Below are positions 8,169-16,661 of a stretch of DNA of 64,000 nt, one piece after another. A model generated the notes under the pieces. The model ran no database searches and was not told the origin of the DNA. It saw only the letters and a program-made list of their open reading frames with translations. The stretch's first letter is position 1. Each line of letters starts with the position of its first letter. Where the stretch lies: assembly GCA_965249005.1 (NCBI GenBank), contig CBDFLD010000018.1:310001-374000 (forward strand). Reading direction: 5' to 3'. The position numbers were made by a program, and so were the translations under genes. This stretch comes from CBDFLD01 sp965249005. Lineage in GTDB: Bacteria; Acidobacteriota; UBA6911.

Positions 8169-9503
8169 TCACGATCCGTACCCCCATTCGTGGAAGCTGG
8201 AGGTAATGACCCCGGGCACGCTCTCCGGATCGTCATCTTCCACCATGATGATGTAACCGAGAACCCCGTCGCGGGGGAGCGGGAGCGCTGCCTGATAGAC
8301 TCCGTCTCTGGCCTCATTCATCGCGGTTGCCTGCCACGGATTCGCCTCATCTTTACGATATGCGCCGGTGGGATCGACCACGCTCCAGAGCTCGACTTTG
8401 GTGATTTGCGTCTCAGAGTCGACCTTCGCCGTCACGTGCAATCGACCGTTCCGGGTGGTCTGGTTCACGTCAATCCTGGGTACGTCGCGTCCCTGAAAGA
8501 TATGGGCCAACCACATGACCGTGGCGGTCTTGTGCCAATCGCTGCTTCCGTGCCCGACGTTCGGCGCCAGAAGGATCCGAACGCCTTCGGGCATGTGGGG
8601 CAAAAACAAGGTGCAATGTGCCACGTGAAAAAGGGGATCGACCACCCCCGCCATATAGAGAACCTTCTTGCCGGCGATTCGGTCCCGATAATAATAAGGA
8701 TCACCGATTTGAAGCCACTTGGTTCCCATGGGTGTGGAGATCTGCTCCAGCATTTGGGCAGGGGTCTGACCGGAGGGGGTGCCCTTTCCTCCCCGGCGAT
8801 GGTCCACACCCAACCGTTCGACCTCCAGTCGGAGTGTCTCCTTCGCGTTGCCCCGGTTCCACGAAAACGGCACGGCTCCCACGAAGCGATCATCCGCCGC
8901 GACCGCCATCCAGGATGCCTGTCCCTTTTTGGAGCCACCCTGAACGACAAAACGGTGAATTTCAGATCCCTCGAGAGCCTCCAACGCAGTGGCCGCTCGC
9001 ATGTAGACGCGCGCCAGCCATCCATAGCCCTCCCAGCGAAAGTTGCCGGTCTCGAGTGCCTTCTTCAGACCGACCATCATCACGCGACCCGCATGCGTTT
9101 CCCCATACTTTCTGCCGGGCACCCCCTCGATGTTGGCGGCCGCAAGTCCAAGGCGCAGCGCGGAGTCGAAGATGCCTCTCCCCGATGTAATCAGAGCGCC
9201 GCCTCGATACGGGGCGGGCGGATTGGCCGGGATCCGCGCCACGACCTTGTGGCGCCAGGTTTCTCCCGCCCATTCAAATGCAGTGAACTCGAGAACGATC
9301 TCCTCCACCTTCCCTCCCGGGACGGTGCGGTGATCGACTGTCTCTCGTTGGATCACCTTCAGATCCAACGTGCTCCGATCCAAAATCTCACTGGGAGGGA
9401 ATAGCTCGCCCAGGGCATCGCGGTCCTGGGCAATCGCGGGAAACGCCAGGCTGAGGGAGAATAGCAAAGTAACATTTTCTAGAAGTTTCATTTTCCACTC
9501 CAT
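8169..9503 (-). CDS. PhoPQ-activated PqaA-like secreted hydrolase
   Basis: The 444-residue protein begins with a signal peptide ending near PAIAQ and has an alpha/beta-hydrolase-like fold. VQGGSKKGQASW resembles the nucleophile elbow of the PhoPQ-activated pathogenicity-related (PqaA) family, VVDPLF would carry the acid and PNVGHG the His. The C-terminal part is a beta-rich region typical of that family. The biochemical role of PqaA proteins is not firmly known. Two ATGs (9503, 9491) both have purine-rich sites upstream, so the start is uncertain by four codons. It appears to be a single gene 225 bp upstream of leuC. Confidence 0.8.
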   Translation of the reverse strand: MEWKMKLLENVTLLFSLSLAFPAIAQDRDALGELFPPSEILDRSTLDLKVIQRETVDHRTVPGGKVEEIVLEFTAFEWAGETWRHKVVARIPANPPAPYRGGALITSGRGIFDSALRLGLAAANIEGVPGRKYGETHAGRVMMVGLKKALETGNFRWEGYGWLARVYMRAATALEALEGSEIHRFVVQGGSKKGQASWMAVAADDRFVGAVPFSWNRGNAKETLRLEVERLGVDHRRGGKGTPSGQTPAQMLEQISTPMGTKWLQIGDPYYYRDRIAGKKVLYMAGVVDPLFHVAHCTLFLPHMPEGVRILLAPNVGHGSSDWHKTATVMWLAHIFQGRDVPRIDVNQTTRNGRLHVTAKVDSETQITKVELWSVVDPTGAYRKDEANPWQATAMNEARDGVYQAALPLPRDGVLGYIIMVEDDDPESVPGVITSSFHEWGYGS

Positions 9504-9657
9504 TGGATCCTCTCCCTCCGCCTGTATTGGGTTGTGACAAAGCGCGCGTTCGGCTTGACGTGACGGCTAGCCGAATAGAGATATGATAATTGCGCTCGAG
9601 GGTCTTGGGTAGTAGTTTGCTTTCGTGAGACAGGCCGACATCGAATGCCCAGGACTC

Positions 9658-9686
9658 TTGCCCTAGTTTACTTTCTAGGCTACTAT
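9658..9686 (+). promoter_or_regulatory. Putative sigma70-type promoter of the Phd/PIN operon
   Basis: TTGCCC (9658-9663) and TACTAT (9681-9686) are separated by 17 bp. Transcription would then begin at or within a few bases of the antitoxin ATG at 9693, and no Shine-Dalgarno is visible, so the message may be leaderless. The motif TACTATTGAATCAT is nearly repeated at 41220-41233, upstream of the MntA/HepT genes. Confidence 0.45.
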
Positions 9687-9692
9687 TGAATC

Positions 9693-9947
9693 ATGATACG
9701 GCTGAACATACACGAGGCCAAGACGCACCTTTCCCGATATCTCGACCGTCTGGCACGAGGCGAGACGATCATTCTGTGCAAGAGAAACGAACCGATCGCG
9801 GAGATCCGCCCCATCCGCGCTCCACGGAAGACTCCGCGTCCTCTGGGGCTGGCCAAAGGCATGTTCAAGATCCCGAAGAGATTCTATGAGCCGCTGCCGA
9901 GGAAAGTACTCGATTCCTTCTATGGGAGCGGGGGAGGTAGACGGTGA
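9693..9947 (+). CDS. Phd/YefM-family antitoxin
   Basis: This 84-residue protein begins IRLNIHEAKTHLSRYLDR, the typical N-terminal DNA-binding and dimerisation part of Phd/YefM antitoxins, followed by the GETIILCKRNEPIAEI strand pair. The basic C-terminal tail would wrap the toxin. It overlaps the PIN toxin by 4 bp, the usual arrangement. Family knowledge predicts repression of its own promoter and neutralisation of the toxin. Confidence 0.9.
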   Translation: MIRLNIHEAKTHLSRYLDRLARGETIILCKRNEPIAEIRPIRAPRKTPRPLGLAKGMFKIPKRFYEPLPRKVLDSFYGSGGGRR

Positions 9948-10330
9948 AGCTATTGCTCGATACCTCGACTTTTCTCTGGATCGTGCTGAACGAGCCAGAG
10001 CTCTCTGAGCGAGCACGCGAGCTTTTTGCAGAGCCGGATAACGAAGTGTACTTGAGTTCGGTATCGGCATGGGAGATCGCTATCAAGCATGCGCTTGGGC
10101 GCCTGCCGCTTCCGGAACCACCAGAACGATTCCTGCCCTCGCAGCGGAGGGCGCATGGTATCGAGCCCCTGCCGTTGGATGAGCAAAGCGCCTTCCAGCT
10201 TTCTCGGCTTCCGGCCCTCCACAACGACCCATTCGATAGGATGTTGATATGCCAAGCAATTGTTGCCGGCATGGCCATTCTATCTTCGGATGAGCTCGTT
10301 TCCCAGTATCCGGTCCGCGTGGTGTGGTAA
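9944..10330 (+). CDS. PIN-domain ribonuclease toxin (VapC-like)
   Basis: The 128-residue protein starts at GTG 9944. Acidic residues expected for the PIN metal site are present: D6 in LLLDTS, E44 in SAWEIAIK, D95/D98 in HNDPFDRML and D116 in SSDELVS. It therefore looks catalytically intact. PIN toxins of this class cleave RNA, often tRNA or rRNA. It is translationally coupled to the Phd-like antitoxin. Confidence 0.9.
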   Translation: MKLLLDTSTFLWIVLNEPELSERARELFAEPDNEVYLSSVSAWEIAIKHALGRLPLPEPPERFLPSQRRAHGIEPLPLDEQSAFQLSRLPALHNDPFDRMLICQAIVAGMAILSSDELVSQYPVRVVW

Positions 10331-10367
10331 GTCTGGTGGGGTAGAGAGTAGTGTTGCTGGAGGAAGA

Positions 10368-11249
10368 ATGGTGAAGCGACTTCTGATCGTGTCAAGGGAT
10401 GGCTCGGAACGGGATGCGATTCGGCACACGCTCATCCGGGAGGGCTACACGGTAGACACGGTGGACAGCGTTTCGAAGGCCCAGGAGATTCTCGGCTCCG
10501 GAGAGCATTGGGATCTGGCCTTGATAGATTGGAACCTGGCCGATAGCGACTGTGTTGAGTTACTCGAGTGGATTCATCGCGAGGCGTCCGATTCCAGGCC
10601 GGAGGTGATACTGCAGTCTTCGAAAGTCAGCCCCGAGGATCTGCGCAAGGGACTGGAGAACGGCGCCTACTACTACTTGACCCGGCCCTATCAGATGGCT
10701 CAGTTGCAAGCCGTTGTCCGGACAGCGCTGTCGGATTCCGATCTGAAACGTTCGCTGGCACAGAAGATCCAACACGCCGAAGATGCCTGCCGCCTTCTCC
10801 ATGAAGGAACCTTTCGCTTTCGGACGCTGGTTGAAGCGGAAGCGCTTGCCGTCGGTCTTGCCAGTATGTGTCACGCGGACGAACGCGGCCTGGGATTGAT
10901 GGAGCTTCTCGTCAATGCGGTCGAGCACGGCAATCTCGGAATCCAGTATCAGGAAAAAGGCCGCCTGCTGGCGGATGGGACATACGAGAAAGAAATCGAG
11001 CGACGACTGGGTCTGCCCGAGAACAGGGACAAGCACGTTAAAGTCAGTGTGCGGAAGCACGCCGGACAAATGCAGATCGTGATCGAGGACAGTGGAGTCG
11101 GCTTTGACTTCGATTGTTATCAGGACTTCGATCAAGATTGTATTTTCGACTCCCACGGTCGAGGCATCCTGCTGGCAAGGGCAATGCTGGACCTGCAATA
11201 CATCGAGCCCGGCAACAAGGTCCAGGTCACCATCCCCCTTCCAAAGTAA
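10368..11249 (+). CDS. Response-regulator receiver fused to HATPase (anti-sigma/serine-kinase-like)
   Basis: The 293-residue protein has an N-terminal receiver-like domain (residues 3-120) with a candidate phospho-acceptor D54 in LIDWN. A C-terminal GHKL ATPase (about 170-290) has N-box residues N183, E186 and H187, DSGVGF at 241-246 and HGRG at 263-266. No HisKA phosphotransfer domain lies between them, so the ATPase resembles RsbW/SpoIIAB-type serine kinases. The receiver is degenerate: the usual acidic pair is SRD (9-11), and the conserved Lys of the T-K-P motif is Arg106. ATG 10368 follows GGAGGAAGA; upstream open sequence overlaps the PIN gene. It lies 37 bp after the toxin-antitoxin pair and may share its transcript. 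Confidence 0.85.
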   Translation: MVKRLLIVSRDGSERDAIRHTLIREGYTVDTVDSVSKAQEILGSGEHWDLALIDWNLADSDCVELLEWIHREASDSRPEVILQSSKVSPEDLRKGLENGAYYYLTRPYQMAQLQAVVRTALSDSDLKRSLAQKIQHAEDACRLLHEGTFRFRTLVEAEALAVGLASMCHADERGLGLMELLVNAVEHGNLGIQYQEKGRLLADGTYEKEIERRLGLPENRDKHVKVSVRKHAGQMQIVIEDSGVGFDFDCYQDFDQDCIFDSHGRGILLARAMLDLQYIEPGNKVQVTIPLPK

Positions 11250-11408
11250 AGACGCCCGGGTGGCGTCTTGCGGCGTCTTGTGGTCGGATCCCACTAGTTG
11301 TCGATAGATGCTGCAGTGATTTGCAAAAGCGTTTCAAATCGCCTGGAAATCCGATAACCTCTTTCTCCAACAAGAGCAAGTGAGTGCGCCTGGAAGACCG
11401 CGGCAGAG

Positions 11409-11924
11409 ATGGCACCGCATCACAGCAACAACGATACGGCGGTAGTAGAGGAGCAAACTCTGAAACAACGAGAGCAGATCATCCTGACAGCGCAGGAGCA
11501 AGCGGGCTTTCTCAGGTCCGAGAAGACCGTCATTCTATCCTCCGTGGATCGCCACGGATTTCCTCACTCGATCGCCATGTGGTTCGTAGTAGACGAGGAT
11601 GGAACCATTTGGATGACGACCTACGGCAGATCCCAGAAGGTTCTGAATCTGCAACGCAATCCCAAGGTGGCGCTCCTGATCGAAACCGGCAAGGGATACA
11701 AAGAACTAAAAGGACTCCTCATTCGTGGTGAGGCGGAGATCGTGCGGGATGAGGATCTTACCTTGCAGACGATGCTGCGCGTGCACGAGAAGATGACGGG
11801 CGCGTATCCGAAAGACGCGGAAGGGGAAGCCGGCCGATCCCAGGCACGAAAGCGGGTCGTTCTGAAGGTCAAACCCCAACGGATCGCAAGCTGGGACCAT
11901 TCGAAGCTGAAGAGAGCCCGCTAG
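11409..11924 (+). CDS. PPOX-class flavin/F420-dependent family protein
   Basis: This 171-residue protein has the split-barrel flavin fold of the pyridoxamine-phosphate-oxidase-like superfamily. RSEKTVILSSVDRHGFPHS, MWFVVDEDGTIWM and SQKVLNLQRNPKVALLIE are the characteristic strands and cofactor-contacting loop. Members bind FMN, F420 or haem and reduce varied substrates; the actual cofactor is unknown here. The ATG start has only a weak purine-rich site, so the first 15 or so residues are uncertain. A strong hairpin 60 bp downstream probably ends transcription. Confidence 0.8.
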   Translation: MAPHHSNNDTAVVEEQTLKQREQIILTAQEQAGFLRSEKTVILSSVDRHGFPHSIAMWFVVDEDGTIWMTTYGRSQKVLNLQRNPKVALLIETGKGYKELKGLLIRGEAEIVRDEDLTLQTMLRVHEKMTGAYPKDAEGEAGRSQARKRVVLKVKPQRIASWDHSKLKRAR

Positions 11925-11983
11925 ACCCGGACGTTGTCACTCGGAAGCTCAAACCTGGGCGTAGAGTTTCGGTTTCCAACGAT

Positions 11984-12012
11984 CACTGCAAGCGCCGACG
12001 GCGCTTGCAGTG
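11984..12012 (+). terminator. Perfect 13-bp hairpin downstream of the PPOX gene
   Basis: CACTGCAAGCGCC (11984-11996) and GGCGCTTGCAGTG (12000-12012) are perfect complements around a 3-nt GAC loop. No T-run follows, so it is either a factor-assisted terminator or an RNA-stabilising structure. It resembles the other gene-boundary hairpins of this window. Confidence 0.6.
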
Positions 12013-12040
12013 TCGACAAGGAGGTTCGATGCATAGTAAC

Positions 12041-12148
12041 GACCGGGTAACCTGTCGAAGCCTGACGAACACTTCGAGAGTGCGAACCGTCGCTGACCGG
12101 GTAACCTGTCGAACCCTGACGAACATTTCGAGAGAGTGAACCGTCGCT
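12041..12148. repeat. Two 54-bp direct repeats
   Basis: 12041-12094 and 12095-12148 are adjacent 54-bp units with 4 mismatches. The second unit ends six bases before the putative TTG start of the ceramidase-like gene, so duplication has reshaped that gene's leader. Confidence 0.9.
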
Positions 12149-12154
12149 CTGGTC

Positions 12155-13537
12155 TTGGTTGTTTCCGTTGTTTTGACGTCGGTGTCTTGGCTTTGCGGTG
12201 CGGAGGCGGAGGAAAGTGAATGGCTGGTCGGGTTGGCCGCAACCAAGATTACGCCTACGCAGCCCTTGGAAATGGTTGGCTATTCGTCACGAAAGGGACC
12301 GTTTGAGTCGGTGGAAGACGATCTGTACCTCAAGGCCATAGCGTTCCAAGACCAACAAGGCCAGCGCGGCATTTGGATCACAGCCGACCATGCCGGCTGG
12401 CCGCGCGACCTCGCACAACCCGTCTGTGATCGGATTCAGGCCCGGACGGGGTTGCCTCGGGAAGCTATCTTGCTGAACGCCTCCCACACTCACACGGGAC
12501 CCCATGTGAGTGCACAATTGGCCGGCGGCTTGAGCGACGAAGGGAAAGCCCGCGTTCGCGCCTATTCCAAGGAGCTCGAGAACCGGGCGGTGGCGGCCGC
12601 GGTGCAGGCGCTCGAGCGACTGTCTGCCGCCCAGCTTTCCTGGGGATCTGGTGTCGTGCCGTTCATCACCAACCGGAGGGAGGCTACGAAACGGGGGATT
12701 GTTCTCGGGCACAACGGGCGCGGCCCCGCCGACCGTTCGTTGCCCGTGCTGCGCGTGACCGATCCCGAAGGTGATCTCCGCGCCGTCGTATTCGGCGAGG
12801 CGGGCCATCCCACCACCCTGACCGGCCGGCATCGGTTCATCAGCGGAGATTACCCCGGATATGCGCAGGCAGTCATAGAAGAGAAGTATCCCGGCGTGCA
12901 GGCAATGTTCATGCTCGGTTGTGCGGGCGATGCGAATCCCTACCCGAAGGGCAAGCTCGAGTTCGCCAAGCGCCATGGCAGGGAACTGGCCGAGGAGGTC
13001 TCGGCCGTCCTCGAGCAGAGGCGTCGAAAACTCCAGCCGGTTCACGGGCCGTTGGCCATGGTGCTTGAAACCGTCGACCTCCCGCTGCAGCGGTTTTCAA
13101 ACCGCGAGCAGATCGAAGCGATCAAGGACAAGAACCTTGGCTTTCGGAAGTACTTCGCCGACGGGGCTCTGTCGCTGCTTGACCGGGGCGAATCGTTACC
13201 CACCCACTACAGTGCTCCTTTCGCGGTATGGCGCTTCGGCGACGATCTGACGCTCGTGGGTTTCAGCGGCGAGACTTTGGTAGGTTACGCGCTTCGGACC
13301 GAAAAGGCCCTGGGTCCCCTGAATCTCTGGATTGCAGGTTACTGCAACGATCTTTACGGCTATCTGCCGCCTGCCTCCGTCATCAGAGAAGGGGGTTACG
13401 AGTCGCGCGGGTTGTATGTGCAGTACGGTCTGTTTGCGCCCGAAGTCGAGGAGGTCGTCATGGACACGATCACGCGGCTGGCCGGCCGAGTCGGTCGCAA
13501 GGTTGTTTCCGAGACTGGATCCAATGCGCAGGACTAG
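12155..13537 (+). CDS. Neutral/alkaline ceramidase N-terminal-like secreted protein
   Basis: A signal peptide (VVSVVLTSVSWLCGAEA) precedes a domain with AATKITPTQPLEMVGY, NASHTHTGPH and GEAGHPTTLTG, the order seen in the N-terminal catalytic domain of neutral ceramidase. The His residues in the latter two would bind zinc. At 460 residues it lacks the C-terminal immunoglobulin-like part, as in many bacterial homologues of unknown substrate. The start is doubtful: TTG 12155 is listed because the frame closes at 12137, no Shine-Dalgarno is seen, and the 54-bp repeat lies directly upstream. It overlaps the downstream sulfatase by 14 bp. Confidence 0.75.
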   Translation: MVVSVVLTSVSWLCGAEAEESEWLVGLAATKITPTQPLEMVGYSSRKGPFESVEDDLYLKAIAFQDQQGQRGIWITADHAGWPRDLAQPVCDRIQARTGLPREAILLNASHTHTGPHVSAQLAGGLSDEGKARVRAYSKELENRAVAAAVQALERLSAAQLSWGSGVVPFITNRREATKRGIVLGHNGRGPADRSLPVLRVTDPEGDLRAVVFGEAGHPTTLTGRHRFISGDYPGYAQAVIEEKYPGVQAMFMLGCAGDANPYPKGKLEFAKRHGRELAEEVSAVLEQRRRKLQPVHGPLAMVLETVDLPLQRFSNREQIEAIKDKNLGFRKYFADGALSLLDRGESLPTHYSAPFAVWRFGDDLTLVGFSGETLVGYALRTEKALGPLNLWIAGYCNDLYGYLPPASVIREGGYESRGLYVQYGLFAPEVEEVVMDTITRLAGRVGRKVVSETGSNAQD

Positions 13538-15287
13538 GGTCGCGGTTGGCATCCTATTTCTATCGAGTCTGATTTCCACTTCGCTGCCGGCGGCCGACAC
13601 GAGGCCGAATATCGTCATCGTCCTTGCGGACGACCAGGGTTGGGGGGACCTGAGCGTCCACGGAAACCAGAATCTCTCGACCCCGAACGTCGATTCGCTT
13701 GCCCGCGATGGGGCCCGGTTCGATTCTTTCTTTGTCAGTCCCGTATGTGCTCCCACGCGAGCGGAGTTTTTGACCGGCCGCTATTTTCCGCGGGGTGGCG
13801 TGCATGGCGTTTCGACCGGCGCCGAGCGGCTCGATCTGGATGAACGGACCATTGGTGACGTTTTCAAGGAGGCCGGCTACGCGACCGGCGCATTCGGTAA
13901 ATGGCACAACGGCTCCCAGTACCCCTATCATCCCAACGGCCGGGGCTTCGATGAATACTACGGCTTCACATCCGGTCACTGGGGTCAGTACTTTGATCCC
14001 ATGCTCGAGCACAATGGAGAGCTGGTCCGGGGCACGGGCTTCATCATCGACGATTTGACCACCCGCGCCTTGCAGTTCATCGAGGCCAATCGCGCTCGGC
14101 CCTTCTTCTGCTACCTTCCCTTCAATACGCCTCACACTCCGTTTCAGGTTCCCGATCGGTTTTATGAAAAATTCAAGAACGCCCGGATCGAGATGCGGCA
14201 TCGGGATCCGGACAAAGAAGAAGTGGCCCGGACCCGCGCCGCGCTGGCCCTGTGCGAAAACATCGACTGGAACGTAGGCCGCATTCTGGGTAAGCTCGAT
14301 GATTGGAATCTGGGGGAAAGGACGATCGTCGTCTACTTCAGCGACAACGGACCCAACAGCTGGCGCTGGAACGGGGGCATGAAAGGCCGCAAGGGCTCGA
14401 TCGATGAAGGAGGAGTGCGCGTTCCTTTTTTCATCCGCTGGCCGGGAAGGATTCCCTCGGGCAAGAGAATCTCCCGGATCGGTGGCGCCATCGACTTACT
14501 TTCGACCCTATCCGATCTGGCCGGGGTTCCAATCGGGGGACAAAAACTTCTGGACGGAATCAGCCTGGCACCCCTTCTTTTCGGTTCCGAGGCGGATTGG
14601 CCGGATCGCATGATCTTTTCGGCTCAACGGACGAGGGCGAGTCTCCGAACCCAACGCTATAGGCTCGACGATTCCGGGCAGCTTTTTGACATGAAGCTCG
14701 ATCCGGGGCAGCGGACGGACATTTCCGGAGCGAAGCCCCAGCTTGCGGCTCGATTGACGAAGGCACTGGTGTCCTGGAAGCGGGAGGTGCTTTCGCAGTC
14801 CCTTCCCGACGAGCGTCCGTTTCCGGTGGGCGCTACCGAATTCCGGACGGGATGGCTCCCGGCCCGGGATGGCAAGATCCAGGGGAGTATTCAACGAAGC
14901 GCGCGGGCGCCGAATTGCTCCTTCTTCACCCACTGGGCGAGCACCAACGACGAAATCGCATGGGACATCGAGGTATTGAACGCCGGCCAGTTCGAGGCCG
15001 TGGTCTACTATACCTGCGCCGAAAAAGACGTCGGCTCGACGGTGGAGCTCTCTCTGGGAGACCGGAAGATTCGTGCCAAGGTCACCGAAGCGCATGACCC
15101 CCCACTGGTGGGGGAGTCTTTCGATCGGGTCCCCCGGGGAGGGGAATCGTATGTGAAAGATTTTCGGCCGCTCCGGCTGGGCGTGATCGCCGCCCAAGAA
15201 GGCCGCTACACAGTCAAGCTCCAGGCGGTCGACATTGCAGGCGCTCAGGTCATGGACGTCCGCGCCCTGAGTTTGAACTTGCAGTAA
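13524..15287 (+). CDS. Secreted sulfatase with C-terminal beta domain
   Basis: The 587-residue precursor has a signal peptide (ending LPAAD) and the alkaline-phosphatase-fold sulfatase domain: NIVIVLADDQGWGD supplies metal ligands, and CAPTR at 75-79 is the formylglycine site, with Cys75 converted by a maturase. FGKWHNG and FSDNGPNSW match other active-site segments. After about residue 460 a beta-rich extension (EFRTGWLPARDGKIQGS onwards) looks like a carbohydrate-binding or interdomain module. ATG 13524 overlaps the ceramidase-like gene by 14 bp, indicating co-transcription. The substrate is not predictable from sequence. Confidence 0.9.
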   Translation: MRRTRVAVGILFLSSLISTSLPAADTRPNIVIVLADDQGWGDLSVHGNQNLSTPNVDSLARDGARFDSFFVSPVCAPTRAEFLTGRYFPRGGVHGVSTGAERLDLDERTIGDVFKEAGYATGAFGKWHNGSQYPYHPNGRGFDEYYGFTSGHWGQYFDPMLEHNGELVRGTGFIIDDLTTRALQFIEANRARPFFCYLPFNTPHTPFQVPDRFYEKFKNARIEMRHRDPDKEEVARTRAALALCENIDWNVGRILGKLDDWNLGERTIVVYFSDNGPNSWRWNGGMKGRKGSIDEGGVRVPFFIRWPGRIPSGKRISRIGGAIDLLSTLSDLAGVPIGGQKLLDGISLAPLLFGSEADWPDRMIFSAQRTRASLRTQRYRLDDSGQLFDMKLDPGQRTDISGAKPQLAARLTKALVSWKREVLSQSLPDERPFPVGATEFRTGWLPARDGKIQGSIQRSARAPNCSFFTHWASTNDEIAWDIEVLNAGQFEAVVYYTCAEKDVGSTVELSLGDRKIRAKVTEAHDPPLVGESFDRVPRGGESYVKDFRPLRLGVIAAQEGRYTVKLQAVDIAGAQVMDVRALSLNLQ

Positions 15288-15300
15288 TGCGGACGTCGTT

Positions 15301-15318
15301 GCCGCCCACGTGGGCGGC
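15301..15318. repeat. Perfect 18-bp palindrome at a gene boundary
   Basis: GCCGCCCACGTGGGCGGC is a perfect palindrome 13 bp after the sulfatase stop. The same arms recur at 46069-46088, followed in both places by a similar short tail ending in GCTTTC. It may terminate transcription or be a mobile repeat. Confidence 0.7.
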
Positions 15319-15473
15319 CTATGCTTTCTCCGGCAGCTGATGCGGTGATCGGACGACGGTCGGCGGGAAGCGCAGCGGATCGGCAGCTCCGCTGCACAAA
15401 TTTCCTTGCCCCTCGAATTGCGCTGCGATAAAAGGTCGACACTCTCGAACCTTTCAAAAGAAGGAGTACTCTC

Positions 15474-16643
15474 GTGGGTTTCCATCAAACAACAAAACAT
15501 CGTAGAGGGAAACATTCCTATCACCAGATCGGTCTGGTGCGCGGCCAGTTCGGTGACGTGCCGGAAGACGAGTGGCTGAAGTTCATTTCCGACACCGGCT
15601 ACGACGGCTGGGAGGAATCGAGCTGGGAACTGGATCTGTCCCAGTGCGGCAATGACGCGGGAGCCCGGGCTTACGCCAAGGAGCGCGTCGGCAAGGCGCG
15701 GAGTCTCGGCCTGGAAATCTTCACCGTGGCGGTGCACCTTCAGGGCCAGACGCTGGGAGACGAGCCGTCGGCCAAGACGCTGCAGTTCGTGGCTGGCGAG
15801 CCAGTGCAAGCCTACAAGGCATGGCGTGACGAGGGAAACGAACCGCCTCGGAACGAACCCTACTACGTTCCCGATCACGTCGGCAAACTCATGACCGAGA
15901 CGGCGCTCGAGCAGATGATCCAGAGCGCCCGCCTGGCGCATTATCTTGGGAAGGAGCAGGATCGGTCGGTGGTGCTGCCCGGGTTCGTGGGCTCGCCGGC
16001 GCACTGCTGGGCCAGCTTCTTTCAGTTTCCGGCTTTGCCCTCGTCGATCGGAGGTCACGCCATCCGGGATGTGCGGGAAGTGAGCCTCGAACTGCTGGTG
16101 GAACGCTTCGGTCCGTTTCTCGATGCCTGCTCAAACTACGGAATCAAGTTCGGCCTCGAATGTCATCCGACGGAACGGGCCATGGGCGATTTGGAATCGG
16201 CGGGGGATTTCCTGCAAACGATGGAGCAGGCCGGCTACGGGGACGTCGCCGGATTCAACATCGATTCTTCACATATGGAGTGGCAGAACGTGTCGGGTGT
16301 CGAGTTCATCCGGGAGTACGGTGACTACATCTACTCCGCTCACATCAAGGGCGTTCAGGTGAGCCGGGATCATTGCCGTGCGGGCCTGCTTGGAGGCCAC
16401 CGGGACATGGGACACCGGCTCAACGGCTGGAACTTCGTTACCGCGGGGTCACTCCGGGATGCCGTCAGTGTCGAAGAAATCCTGGTGGAGCTCAATCGCT
16501 CGGGGTTCGACGGCGCGGTCAACATCGAATGGGAAGACAACGATGTGGACAAGCAGGATGGAGCGAGGGTTGCGCTGGCTCACGTGCATCGGGCCGACGC
16601 CGCTCCGAGCTTCAGCCGGCACGATGACACCCTCAAGGCTTAG
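15474..16643 (+). CDS. Sugar phosphate isomerase/epimerase-type TIM barrel
   Basis: The 389-residue protein starts at GTG 15474, 8 bp after AAGGAG. It has a xylose-isomerase-like TIM barrel: SDTGYDGWEESSWELD, KFGLECHPTE, GFNIDSSHMEW and AHIKGVQ, ending in GAVNIEWEDND, with Glu, His and Asp placed for a divalent metal. An LGGHRDMGH segment is unusual. No signal peptide is seen, so it is probably cytoplasmic. Homologues isomerise or dehydrogenate inositols and sugars. It precedes a Tat-exported barrel of the same superfamily by 18 bp. Confidence 0.82.
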   Translation: MGFHQTTKHRRGKHSYHQIGLVRGQFGDVPEDEWLKFISDTGYDGWEESSWELDLSQCGNDAGARAYAKERVGKARSLGLEIFTVAVHLQGQTLGDEPSAKTLQFVAGEPVQAYKAWRDEGNEPPRNEPYYVPDHVGKLMTETALEQMIQSARLAHYLGKEQDRSVVLPGFVGSPAHCWASFFQFPALPSSIGGHAIRDVREVSLELLVERFGPFLDACSNYGIKFGLECHPTERAMGDLESAGDFLQTMEQAGYGDVAGFNIDSSHMEWQNVSGVEFIREYGDYIYSAHIKGVQVSRDHCRAGLLGGHRDMGHRLNGWNFVTAGSLRDAVSVEEILVELNRSGFDGAVNIEWEDNDVDKQDGARVALAHVHRADAAPSFSRHDDTLKA

Positions 16644-16661
16644 TCTCGCGGTCGTTACAAA

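Noticed and set aside
12041..12148. CRISPR-like array
   Set aside because: There are only two adjacent units with no spacer of regular length, and no cas genes in the window.
14508..16058. Minus-strand 516-codon open frame across the sulfatase and isomerase genes
   Set aside because: It spans two well-supported plus-strand genes and an intergenic hairpin, with no start signal or domain.
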